From Candidatus Nomurabacteria bacterium (GTDB taxonomy: Bacteria; Patescibacteriota; Minisyncoccia; Phycocordibacterales; SBAW01), in the NCBI GenBank assembly GCA_943349945.1, contig CALQZS010000002.1, positions 179,750 to 220,516 of the forward strand: DNA of 40,767 nucleotides, read 5' to 3'. Position 1 is the first letter of the stretch; each line of letters opens with the position of its first letter. The notes under the pieces were generated by a model. That model had not been told where the DNA came from. It saw nothing but the letters and a program-made list of their open reading frames with translations, and made no database searches. Below, one piece after another: positions 16,909 through 26,044 of the stretch. The translations under genes and the position numbers were made by a program.

Positions 16909-17526
16909 TTATTCGACCAATGTTGCGGTCACAACAAAGCGTTTTGTCTTGGTGGCAAACGAGTTGTTGCAGGTCACCAAAGTAAGGTGTTTACCGTTTT
17001 GCTGCAGCTCGATATGGTCTTCTGTGGCATCAGCCACGCGCACGCCCGTAACCGCATAGCGGTACTCTACCTCGCCCGAGTAGACGCTGATTATCTCGCC
17101 TGGCTGCAGGTTTTGTATGTTATTAAATGTTTTGTAGGCCAAGTTGCGCACCACTGGCAATGAACTAGAGTGGCCAAACAATAGCACCGTACCTTCTACC
17201 CCAAGCAACGCAGAGGTTGGGTAGCGTACCGCACCGGCAAGCAACTCTTGGTCGAGTACCGCAATGTCGGTGGAGTCTGGGTTTGCAATAGTCGCATCCA
17301 CCCCCACACTTAGAGCAACGATGCGGGTCGGCGCCATAGGGCGCACAGGTGCAGCTTCTACCACTGGTGCGGAAGCTGGTACAGGAGTTTTGGAAATAGG
17401 CTCAGGCAGCGCATCTGCCCATGCCAAAAACCCAACCATCAGCAAAAAGAAACCGATAAATACAGCCGCAAATGCGCCTTGGTTGTCTGCTATTTCTCCT
17501 ATAATGCCGCGAGGGTGTGTAGTCAT
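16909..17526 (-). CDS. sortase family transpeptidase
   Basis: N-terminal TM. 'GTVLLFGHSS' catalytic His, 'HLTLVTCNN' catalytic Cys, 'KTKRFVVTA' Arg. Confidence 0.88.
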   Translation of the reverse strand: MTTHPRGIIGEIADNQGAFAAVFIGFFLLMVGFLAWADALPEPISKTPVPASAPVVEAAPVRPMAPTRIVALSVGVDATIANPDSTDIAVLDQELLAGAVRYPTSALLGVEGTVLLFGHSSSLPVVRNLAYKTFNNIQNLQPGEIISVYSGEVEYRYAVTGVRVADATEDHIELQQNGKHLTLVTCNNSFATKTKRFVVTATLVE

Positions 17527-17643
17527 AATTTTTTCTTCAAAATCGAGCGTTTTAGGTACTCTTTAATGTTACACTAAATCTGTACAAAAGTCAAGTATTG
17601 TTGCTTGACAAGGCATGTTCGATGACGTACGCTTGAGCCACTT

Positions 17644-18360
17644 ATGAGCTCCGGACACACAGACGAACACGCACCCGAATCAACCCTTAAAGGCCTTATT
17701 TTGCGCGGCATAGCGGTTATCGCCCTGGTGGCAGTACTGCTGCTTGGCGCTTGGGGCATTATACAAATCGCCTTTTACTTGCCCGGGTTTATCACCAACT
17801 TACTCAGCGGCCGCAACCCCGCAGCAGTAGTAGAAGCGCCGCCCGCTACCCCATCGTCTCCAGCAGCTCCGGCACCCACCCCAACACCACAACCTTCGCC
17901 CACACCCGCGCCAGCACTTAAACCTGCTACCACCTACGTACCTGCAGCCCGCACCAGCAACCTCTACGGCTCACCCGACTTGGCCGTCTCCGTACTTTCG
18001 ACACAGCTCATCGGTAGCCGCTACAGCGTGCAGTTTGTCGTCTCCAACGTGGGCACCAACAGCCTCTCTGCCGGATGGGTGCTTTTTGCCGAACTCCCTT
18101 TGTATCCCGCATATACGCACACCTCGCCACCGCAGCAAAAAATGTATCCCGGCGACAAAATCATCTACACCCTGGTGTTTGATGCACAAAACTATGGGTA
18201 CGGTGCACCTAGCTACCAACCATGTACTACCTACCCATACTGCAACACCTCCCCATATCCGCAGTATCCTCAATACAACCGCACCGTCCGCATAGTGGTC
18301 GACCAATACGGCCAAGCTGACACAAACAAAGCAAACAACACTGCCACAGCGCAGATCTAG
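17644..18360 (+). CDS. membrane-anchored protein with Pro-rich stalk and CARDB-like domain
   Basis: TM near N-terminus, PATPSSPAAPAPTPTPQPSPTPAPA linker, 'DLAVSVLS..YSVQFVVSNVGTNS...PGDKIIYTLVF...VRIVVDQYGQADTNKANNTATAQI'. Confidence 0.7.
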   Translation: MSSGHTDEHAPESTLKGLILRGIAVIALVAVLLLGAWGIIQIAFYLPGFITNLLSGRNPAAVVEAPPATPSSPAAPAPTPTPQPSPTPAPALKPATTYVPAARTSNLYGSPDLAVSVLSTQLIGSRYSVQFVVSNVGTNSLSAGWVLFAELPLYPAYTHTSPPQQKMYPGDKIIYTLVFDAQNYGYGAPSYQPCTTYPYCNTSPYPQYPQYNRTVRIVVDQYGQADTNKANNTATAQI

Positions 18361-18382
18361 GCGAGGAGGTGAGAGAAGTGGG

Positions 18383-20461
18383 TTAGATGTCCAAGTTGGC
18401 GAGTTTAGCGTTGGACTGGATGAACGACTTACGAGACGAGACGTCTTCGCCCATCAAAATATCAAATACGCGGTCAGCATCTATAGCGTCCTCGATACGC
18501 ACCTGCTTGAGCACGCGGCGCTCGGGGTTCATGGTAGTTTCCCACAGCTCCTCTGGGTTCATTTCTCCCAAACCTTTGTAGCGCTGGATAGACACCTTGT
18601 TGGCGTTTTTAGCTTTTTGTACCACCTCTTCTTCTGGAGATTCTTCACCCTCGGCAGCCTCTGCCTCGTCCAAAGTTTCGGTCGCCTCTTCTACTTCGTC
18701 GTTGCCGATGAATTTATTTTTTTCTTCATCAGAGTACACATACACAACCTCCTTCCCTCTTTTTATTTTATATAGCGGCGGCTGGGCGATGTAGACAAAC
18801 CCACCTTCTACTACTGGGCGGAAGTGACGGAAAAAGAGCGTCAACAACAGCGTGCGGATGTGCGCACCGTCCACGTCGGCGTCGGTTGCGATAATTATTT
18901 TGTGATAGCGCAGTTTAGAAAGATCGAACACGTCACCAATAGCGGTGCCGAGCGCCAAAATAAGGTGCTTGATTTCTTGGCTCGCCAACATCTTGTCCAA
19001 GCGCGCACGCTCGACGTTCAAAATTTTACCGCGCAGTGGCAGTATGGCTTGTGTGCGGCGGTCACGACCCTGTTTGGCCGAGCCACCCGCCGAGTCTCCC
19101 TCTACAATAAATACTTCAGACTCACTTGCCTCTTTGCTTTGACAGTCAGAGAGTTTGCCCGGCAGACCAAAGCCTTCGAGAGCGCCTTTGCGGAGCACCG
19201 AGTCTTTAGCGGCTTTTGCAGCCTTGCGTGCTTTAAGCGCCAATATGGACTTGGACACTATTGCCCGCGCGTCGTCAGGGTTTTCTTCTAAAAATTCGTT
19301 AAACGCGTCGGCAAAGACGTTTTCTACCGCACCGCGCGCCTCGACACTGCCCAACTTACCTTTTGTCTGACCTTCGAACTGAATCTCACGGAGCTTGACC
19401 GACACAACGGCGGTCAAACCTTCGAGCACGTCTTCGCCGGTTAGGTTTTCTTCGCTTTCTTTAAGCGTGCCGCTCTTGCGGCCGTAGGCATTAAGCGTGC
19501 GGGTTAGTGCGGTGCGAAAGCCGGTGATGTGCGTACCTGCCTCGGCGTTGTAAATGTTGTTTGCAAAGGGGAAGATGCGCGAAGAGATATCGTCGACATA
19601 TTGGAGCGCAATTTCTACCGCAACACTCTGTTCTTCTTTGCCGCCCTGGGGAATGTATTCCTTTTCAATATAGAAAATATTTTTGTGTATCGGTTTTTGT
19701 GGACGATTGTAAAACGAGACCAACGAACGCAAGCCCCCTTCGAAGTAAAAGGTTTGCGACGGACAGTCGACAAACAGGTCGCGGATGAACAGCCCCTCGC
19801 TTGGAAGTTTGGCAGTACTTTTGCGCGCGTCGATAATGGTGATGCGCAGCCCCTTTACCAAATACGCCTGCTCGCGGAGGTGCGAGACTATTCTGTCAAA
19901 GTCGTACTCTATGCCCGCAGTAAAGATCTCTGCATCTGCCGCAAAAGAAGTAGCGGTACCGTGCAACTTGGACGAGCCTATTTTTTTGACCGCAGCCTTT
20001 TTCTTGCCTTTAGCATACTCTTGGAAATATGCGCCACCCTCGCGGTGCACCTCGGCACGCAGGTAGGTAGAGAGTGCGTTTACAACAGACGCACCCACAC
20101 CGTGCAGACCGCCCGAGACTTTGTACCCTTCGCCGCCAAATTTACCGCCGGCGTGCAGCGTGGTCATGATGGTCTCCAAGGCAGACACTTTGGTTTGTTT
20201 GTGGAGATCTACCGGAATACCGCGGCCGTTGTCGGCCACACGGATGATGCCGCCGGGCAGCAGAATAACCTCGATGTCGTCGGCAAAGCCGCCCATGGCC
20301 TCGTCGCGTGAGTTGTCGAAAATCTCCCACACCAAGTGGTGCAAGCCGTCAGGGCCGGTGGTGCCTATGTACATGCCGGGGCGGCGGCGCACAGCCTCGA
20401 GACCCTCCAAAACGGTAATGTCTTGGGCGCTATAGGATGGTTTTTTTTCTTTATCTGCCAT
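18383..20461 (-). CDS. gyrB: DNA gyrase subunit B
   Basis: YIGTTGPDGLHHLVWEIFDNSRDEA, VEGDSAGGSAKQGRDRRTQAILPLRGKILNVE, YKGLGEMN. Confidence 0.95.
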   Translation of the reverse strand: MADKEKKPSYSAQDITVLEGLEAVRRRPGMYIGTTGPDGLHHLVWEIFDNSRDEAMGGFADDIEVILLPGGIIRVADNGRGIPVDLHKQTKVSALETIMTTLHAGGKFGGEGYKVSGGLHGVGASVVNALSTYLRAEVHREGGAYFQEYAKGKKKAAVKKIGSSKLHGTATSFAADAEIFTAGIEYDFDRIVSHLREQAYLVKGLRITIIDARKSTAKLPSEGLFIRDLFVDCPSQTFYFEGGLRSLVSFYNRPQKPIHKNIFYIEKEYIPQGGKEEQSVAVEIALQYVDDISSRIFPFANNIYNAEAGTHITGFRTALTRTLNAYGRKSGTLKESEENLTGEDVLEGLTAVVSVKLREIQFEGQTKGKLGSVEARGAVENVFADAFNEFLEENPDDARAIVSKSILALKARKAAKAAKDSVLRKGALEGFGLPGKLSDCQSKEASESEVFIVEGDSAGGSAKQGRDRRTQAILPLRGKILNVERARLDKMLASQEIKHLILALGTAIGDVFDLSKLRYHKIIIATDADVDGAHIRTLLLTLFFRHFRPVVEGGFVYIAQPPLYKIKRGKEVVYVYSDEEKNKFIGNDEVEEATETLDEAEAAEGEESPEEEVVQKAKNANKVSIQRYKGLGEMNPEELWETTMNPERRVLKQVRIEDAIDADRVFDILMGEDVSSRKSFIQSNAKLANLDI

Positions 20462-20548
20462 TATGTATACAAAGATTGCCCCTTGGGCTGTGCCTATATT
20501 CTACCAAAGTATTGCCCTGCGCGAAAGGTATTTTTGCGCATAAAGTAC

Positions 20549-20576
20549 TTGCAAGATGCAAAATTTATGTTACAAT
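20549..20576 (+). promoter_or_regulatory. sigma70-like promoter
   Basis: TTGCAA-16-TACAAT upstream of the 20609 ORF. Confidence 0.55.
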
Positions 20577-20608
20577 ACAAGTGTTCATCATCGAAAGGAA
20601 GTTCTTTA

Positions 20609-20830
20609 ATGGCCACCTCGCCTCGCCTCGAAGACACGGGCATCACCAAAATGGAGCGCGCCACAAATCGCGCTGCCAACACCGCCGCAAACGCACTGCG
20701 GCAGGCGCTGAAGAATCAAGCGCCCAGCGATCTCGCAGTGGCTCATCTCGCAGCGGCAATCATTCGCGCCGTATACGGTGACGAAGATCCTGCCATCCGG
20801 GCAGACTTCGAGGCGCCCGACCGGAGGTAA
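20609..20830 (+). CDS. small hypothetical protein (73 aa)
   Basis: ATG with GAAAGGAAG SD, promoter upstream, terminator downstream. Listed ORF start 20336 trimmed. Confidence 0.65.
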   Translation: MATSPRLEDTGITKMERATNRAANTAANALRQALKNQAPSDLAVAHLAAAIIRAVYGDEDPAIRADFEAPDRR

Positions 20831-20846
20831 ACCTCCACACCATCTC

Positions 20847-20880
20847 ACCGCGACTTCCAAAAGAAGTCGCGGTATTTTTT
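20847..20880 (+). terminator. intrinsic terminator
   Basis: ACCGCGACTTC-caaaa-GAAGTCGCGGT followed by ATTTTTTT. Confidence 0.9.
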
Positions 20881-22676
20881 TATCTAATTTCGAACCCTTT
20901 TGCAGCAAGAGCTGCATACACCTTTTCCATCACGCCACTTACCTCTTCGTCGGTGAGCGTTTTTTCGAACGACTGAAAGATAAGACGGAACGCGTAGGAA
21001 ACTTTGTCTGCTTTCGCGAACGTATCAAATAAAGAGATCTTTACACACAAGTCCCCTGCCTCGTTTTTGATAAGCCCAGAAACTTCCTGCTCGCTGGCGC
21101 CGGAAGTCCAGAACGCCACATCCCGCACTATGTAGGGAAATTTGGAGAATGATTTGTATTGCTGGGTTTGTGAGAGAGGTAGTGGCGCCTCTGGCATAAC
21201 ATCCAACACAAGGGGTTTTTCTGTTGCTGGCCCCTTTTCTGTTACCGTACCAAGCAGCACCACCTCTTCTCCACCCTTCCATACCGCGCCAATTTCAAAT
21301 AGCTTTACTTCTTTAAGTCCGAGCAAGTCTTTGTTGGGGATATTTTTCTTGAGCGCCTCCTGCAGCCCCGGCACAAGCGAACTGCGCAAATAGGGCTTGA
21401 CCCCATCTACTTTGTTAAGCACCACTCGCTCGCCCTGGTCGGCAAAAACAGAGGTAAAAACTTCTGAATATCCCTCTGCCACCAGCGCTTCGCGCGCTGC
21501 CTCGGCTGCAGCAAAGTTTTTGTTTATTTCTACTTCTTTAGAAAATGGGGGTAACTCAAGCGGTGGTACACGATCGTATCCTTGAATACGCCCAACCTCT
21601 TCTATTAAATCTTCGGCAATCTGCAAATCTAGACGCTCAAAGGGCGGCGTAACTATCCATTCCCCAGTAGACGCACCCCCTGGATACGAAAATCCAAGTC
21701 TATTAAACGAGTCTGCAATTTCTCCCTCGCCAAAGGTATCGCCCAAGACTTGGACCACTTGTGCAGTAGTAACGCGCACCTGCCACGGCTGCTGCTTTTC
21801 TGGATACTCGTCGACAAAGCCCACAACCTCGCCACCGGCGATTTGTTGGATAAGCTCCACCACCGCCTGCATACCATAGCCCGCTAACTCGGGCGAGAGC
21901 ACCTGTTCAAAACGTGCACTCGCGTCGGTGCGAAGTTTGAGCGCTTGTGCTGTTTTGCGCACCGACACACCGTCGAAGTTTGCGGACTCCAAAATTATGT
22001 CCTTTGTGTCGCTTGTTATACCCGCAGGCATACCACCCTTTACCCCGGCCACACCTATGGGCGCACCACTGTGCGCATCAGCAATAACCAACATAGAGTC
22101 CGTCAGTGCGTACTCTTTTTCGTCGAGCGCCATAAGTTTTTCTCCCGCTTGTGCAGCACGAACGGAAATAGTGTACGTGCCGTTCTTTTGCTCAAGCTTG
22201 GCCGCATCAAATGCGTGCAGCGGCTGGCCCAAGTTAAACATCACATAGTTGGTCGCATCCACCACGTTGTTTATAGAGCGCTGGCCAATTGCCTCGAGAG
22301 CCATTTTTAGCCACTCTGGCGACTCTTTTACTTCGACGCCTTGTATATACCCCGCAACATAACGCTTACACAAATTTGTGTTTTGTATAGAAACCGAGAT
22401 AGCTTTAGTGATTGGCTCAAGTACTAACGTTTTGCTAAGTGGATCATTTTTGAGTGGGAGTTTGAGAATTGCAGACAACTCTTTTGCGATGCCGCGATGC
22501 GACAGAGCGTCGTGGCCACGGTTGGGAGTAACCTTAACATCAAGCACATCATCATCGCCCACTTTTTCTACTCCATCTATCTCAAACGCATGGAAGGTAA
22601 GCGCGTCGGAAAGCACCACCGCATCCGGTAGTGGTTGGTCAAAAAATGTCTGGAGCCAGCGGCGTGAAATATGCAT
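20880..22676 (-). CDS. pheT: phenylalanyl-tRNA synthetase beta subunit, short form
   Basis: B3/B4 and B5 regions, C-terminal FDX-ACB (SKFPYIVRDVAFW...). No N-terminal tRNA_bind OB domain visible. 598 aa. Confidence 0.93.
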   Translation of the reverse strand: MHISRRWLQTFFDQPLPDAVVLSDALTFHAFEIDGVEKVGDDDVLDVKVTPNRGHDALSHRGIAKELSAILKLPLKNDPLSKTLVLEPITKAISVSIQNTNLCKRYVAGYIQGVEVKESPEWLKMALEAIGQRSINNVVDATNYVMFNLGQPLHAFDAAKLEQKNGTYTISVRAAQAGEKLMALDEKEYALTDSMLVIADAHSGAPIGVAGVKGGMPAGITSDTKDIILESANFDGVSVRKTAQALKLRTDASARFEQVLSPELAGYGMQAVVELIQQIAGGEVVGFVDEYPEKQQPWQVRVTTAQVVQVLGDTFGEGEIADSFNRLGFSYPGGASTGEWIVTPPFERLDLQIAEDLIEEVGRIQGYDRVPPLELPPFSKEVEINKNFAAAEAAREALVAEGYSEVFTSVFADQGERVVLNKVDGVKPYLRSSLVPGLQEALKKNIPNKDLLGLKEVKLFEIGAVWKGGEEVVLLGTVTEKGPATEKPLVLDVMPEAPLPLSQTQQYKSFSKFPYIVRDVAFWTSGASEQEVSGLIKNEAGDLCVKISLFDTFAKADKVSYAFRLIFQSFEKTLTDEEVSGVMEKVYAALAAKGFEIR

Positions 22677-22677
22677 A

Positions 22678-23415
22678 TTAAAATTGATTTATGAAGCGCA
22701 GGTCCGCCGAGTGCATAAGCCGCACGTCGTCTATCGCCCAGCGAAGCATAGCCAAGCGGTCGAGCCCCATACCAAAGGCAAACCCGCGATATTTGTTTGG
22801 GTCAACACCCGCATTTTTCAAAACATTTGGGTGCACCATCCCCGCCCCCATCATCTCTATCCAACGGCCTTTCAGTTTTTCAGGCACACTTGCGCCCACT
22901 AGTCGCATATCCACTTCGACCGAAGGTTCAGTAAAAGGAAAGAAACTGGGACGAAAACGTATTTCTACTTCAGCACCTTTGAATAGCTCTGCAAAAAATC
23001 GCTCGAGCGTACCCTTGAGGTGCGCAAGTGTTACATCCTCTCCAACAGCAAGTCCTTCAATTTGAAAAAACTCAGCTTCATGGGTCATGTCGGTCGCTTC
23101 GTTACGAAACACCTTACCTGGAACAATCGCACGATATGGAGGCTGTATGTTTTTCTGGAGCTGATTTTGTATATAGTGAATTTGGACTGGAGAAGTGTGT
23201 GTACGCAGCACATTCCCCGGCTCGTCTTTGATGAAGAATGTGTCTTGCATGTCGCGCGCCGGATGGTCGTGAGGCACATTAAGTGCGTCGAAGTTGTACC
23301 ACTCTGACTCCAACAGCGGACCATCGGCCAATGCAAAGCCCATGTTTGAAAATATTTGGTTCGCCTCGCGCATAAGCGAAGAGATGGGGTGCAGGTGCCC
23401 GCGCGGATTATCCAT
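22678..23415 (-). CDS. pheS: phenylalanyl-tRNA synthetase alpha subunit, short form
   Basis: HPISSLMREANQIFSNMGF...HDHPARDMQDTFF...GMGLDRLAMLRWAIDDVR. Lacks the usual N-terminal coiled coil. Confidence 0.95.
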   Translation of the reverse strand: MDNPRGHLHPISSLMREANQIFSNMGFALADGPLLESEWYNFDALNVPHDHPARDMQDTFFIKDEPGNVLRTHTSPVQIHYIQNQLQKNIQPPYRAIVPGKVFRNEATDMTHEAEFFQIEGLAVGEDVTLAHLKGTLERFFAELFKGAEVEIRFRPSFFPFTEPSVEVDMRLVGASVPEKLKGRWIEMMGAGMVHPNVLKNAGVDPNKYRGFAFGMGLDRLAMLRWAIDDVRLMHSADLRFINQF

Positions 23416-23461
23416 ACGCTCTACTATAGCCGTTTTTGGGCCAAAATGGTATAGTTGGCAA

Positions 23462-24712
23462 ATGGATTTGGGACTCTATGGCATATACCTATGCCTCTTT
23501 TTAGGCCTTTATTTTGAGGTTTTTTTGTTTATTTCTTTTTTTGAAAAAGTGCCCGAAAAGAAGACTGTGCGGCACCCAAAACGCTATCCAAGCGTGTCGA
23601 TGATCGTACCCTGCTTTAACGAAGAAAAAACACTGGCAGGCACCGTTGAGTCGCTACTTGCGATGAACTACCCAAAAGATAAGCTCGAAGTGCTTATAGT
23701 GGACGACGGGTCAACCGACAATACACGCAACATCGGCGAAGCGTTGGCAAAAAAACACCCGCACATACAGTTTTTTAGTAAAGAAAACGGTGGCAAGTGG
23801 ACAGCGCTTAACTTTGGTATCCCGCACTCAAAAGGTGAACTTATTGGCTGCTTGGATGCAGACTCTTTTGTAGCAAAAGACGCACTGCTTGAAGTAGTAA
23901 AGAAATTTGAAGACAGCCCCAAGGCTGATGCCATGGTCCCAGTGATGAAAGTGCTTGCCCCAAAAAACTTACTCGAGTTGATGCAATCTGCCGAGTACAC
24001 TTTTGGTATTTTTGTTAAAAAAACATTCGACAATTTGGCAGCCATTTCGGTCTTGCCTGGACCGTTTTCTATCTATCGCAAAGAAGTGTTTAGTAAAATT
24101 GGGTTGTTTAAGCATGCACACAATACCGAAGACATGGAGATGGCTTTTCGCATGCATGCAAACCACCTGCATATAGAAAACGCACACACCGCAGTGGTGT
24201 ACACCAAAGTGCCCGATACGCTGCGCAAACTGCTTAAACAACGCACACGGTGGTCGCAAGGGTTTTTGCAAAACTCGGGTGATTATTCCCACCTATACTT
24301 CAATCCAAAGTTTGGAGACTTTGGGGTGTTGGTGCTCCCTTTTGGTTTGGCTCTATTTTTAGGCGCACTCTACTCCAGTGGGTACCTGCTGTACCAGATA
24401 CTCTCTACACTCGTAACAAAAAGCTATAACATTTGGACAAGCGGCGTCGTTGTGTGGCCGACCTTTAGCATTGAACACTTGTCATGGTTTTACCTCAACA
24501 CCAGCATGCTTACTTTTTTGATTATATGCGTGGCCAGTATGACACTAGCGGCTATTTTGATAGGCCGTCGTGTTGCAGGGGCAGACTTTGGTATTGCCAC
24601 ACTCCTTTCTTACTTTATGCTCTACGGCTTTATAGCACCGCTATGGCTTGCACGCGCCGCGTGGGGCACATTGTGGTCTAGAGAGACCGTGTGGGACAGT
24701 TCGCATAAATAA
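23462..24712 (+). CDS. membrane glycosyltransferase family 2
   Basis: SMIVPCFNEEKTLAGTVESLL, VDDGSTDNT, CLDADS, QRTRWSQGF, multiple TM. Start 23462 from TATAGT-N6-ATG. Confidence 0.88.
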   Translation: MDLGLYGIYLCLFLGLYFEVFLFISFFEKVPEKKTVRHPKRYPSVSMIVPCFNEEKTLAGTVESLLAMNYPKDKLEVLIVDDGSTDNTRNIGEALAKKHPHIQFFSKENGGKWTALNFGIPHSKGELIGCLDADSFVAKDALLEVVKKFEDSPKADAMVPVMKVLAPKNLLELMQSAEYTFGIFVKKTFDNLAAISVLPGPFSIYRKEVFSKIGLFKHAHNTEDMEMAFRMHANHLHIENAHTAVVYTKVPDTLRKLLKQRTRWSQGFLQNSGDYSHLYFNPKFGDFGVLVLPFGLALFLGALYSSGYLLYQILSTLVTKSYNIWTSGVVVWPTFSIEHLSWFYLNTSMLTFLIICVASMTLAAILIGRRVAGADFGIATLLSYFMLYGFIAPLWLARAAWGTLWSRETVWDSSHK

Positions 24713-24740
24713 GCATTAATGTAATTCAACAACATACACT

Positions 24741-25421
24741 ATGGCGCTTCAAAAATATATTATTGTCTTTATCATCACAGTAGCGATATTTGCCACCGCC
24801 TTTTACCTGGCCACCCGCCTGGACGCACGCAGGCTTGCAGACATACGCGCCACACAAGAGAGCGTCTCTATAGACATTCTCTCCTCAGAAACACAGTTTG
24901 CCCTACTCGGGAACATGGACTGCCAAACCATCTCAGAAAACCCGATACTCTCGACCGAGCTTAACTCGCTCGCGGGCCGCCTCTCGGTTGCAGAAGAAAA
25001 CCTAGGCACCACCAACCCCGAAGTAATCCGGCTTAAAAAGCAGTACTCCTTGTTGCAGATTAAAGACTACATTTTGATGCAGCAAGTCTCACAGAAGTGT
25101 AACCTCAAGCCAGTATTCGTGCTCTACTTCTACTCCAACGAGGGCAACTGTAGCGAGTGTGGCCGCGCGGGAGATGTGCTTACTTACCTGCGCACCCAGT
25201 ACCCAGGACTCCGCGTATATTCGTTTGACTACAACTTAGACCTCTCGGCCTTGCGTACGCTTATATCGCTCAGAGGCCTCAACGGCCAACTTCCCGCTTT
25301 GGTTATAAACAACCGCCCGCCGGTGTATGGATTTAAAACATTCGAAGAAATCCAGACGCTTATACCCGAACTTAAAACCCTAAGCACCACAAGTGCTGCA
25401 ACCTCCTCACGACAACGTTAA
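24741..25421 (+). CDS. membrane-anchored thioredoxin-like protein
   Basis: N-terminal TM. 'PVFVLYFYSNEGNCSECGRAGDVLTYLR' CxxC motif. Confidence 0.55.
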   Translation: MALQKYIIVFIITVAIFATAFYLATRLDARRLADIRATQESVSIDILSSETQFALLGNMDCQTISENPILSTELNSLAGRLSVAEENLGTTNPEVIRLKKQYSLLQIKDYILMQQVSQKCNLKPVFVLYFYSNEGNCSECGRAGDVLTYLRTQYPGLRVYSFDYNLDLSALRTLISLRGLNGQLPALVINNRPPVYGFKTFEEIQTLIPELKTLSTTSAATSSRQR

Positions 25422-25439
25422 CTCGCACAGACTTTCTAT

Positions 25440-25515
25440 TGGAGCCGCCTCCCAGATTTGAACTGGGGACCTTCTCTTTACAAAAGAGTTGCTCTACCAA
25501 CTGAGCTAAGGCGGC
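25440..25515 (-). tRNA. trnT: tRNA-Thr (anticodon UGU), CCA encoded
   Basis: GCCGCCT-TA-GCTC..GAGC-A-ACTCT-TTTGTAA-AGAGA-AGGTC-CCCAG-TTCAAAT-CTGGG-AGGCGGC-T-CCA on the minus strand. Confidence 0.93.
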
Positions 25516-25575
25516 ACAGAGAACTAACCTACTATACCCGGGTTGGGCAGTTTTTCAACCACACAGCAAACTATA

Positions 25576-26007
25576 CTAGTCTACCGTAACCTTGGCGCTT
25601 ACCGCGCGGCTTTTGAGGAGCTTGCGCTTATGTTCGGCAACCTCGCGCAAAAAGGCAGAAGCCTCGCCCATGCCTTTGCGCGACGAGGTCGTTTTGCGCA
25701 AAAGATCCAACACATGCTCTAGCGCATATTCCGCCCAGAGCACTCCCAAAGCAGCTGCCCTGTGCACAAACATGCTTGTAGCGCGCATAAGACGACGGAA
25801 GAACACGCGCGTAAGCGTGGGGAGGATACGCTCTACCCACACCAGCGCTGCGTGGAAAAAGCTCCCCACAGGCGCACGCGCCTTGCCGCCCACTACCCCA
25901 CCCGTGTGCAACTCCCATTGCTTAAGCGACAAAAGCAGCACAATACCCATAATCGAAGTTAGTAGAGTTGTTATGAAGAAAGGGACCATATACAAGTTAA
26001 GTATCAC
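25576..26007 (-). CDS. hypothetical single-TM protein
   Basis: 143-aa ORF; FFITTLLTSIMGIVLLLSL TM then a basic helical region. Start may be ATG at 25989. Confidence 0.55.
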   Translation of the reverse strand: MILNLYMVPFFITTLLTSIMGIVLLLSLKQWELHTGGVVGGKARAPVGSFFHAALVWVERILPTLTRVFFRRLMRATSMFVHRAAALGVLWAEYALEHVLDLLRKTTSSRKGMGEASAFLREVAEHKRKLLKSRAVSAKVTVD

Positions 26008-26044
26008 GCATCAGCCCGCCTATGACAAGCGGGCGTGAGGTGTA

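Noticed and set aside
19529-20311. 260-aa plus-strand ORF
   Set aside because: Antisense to gyrB, typical shadow frame of a codon-biased gene.
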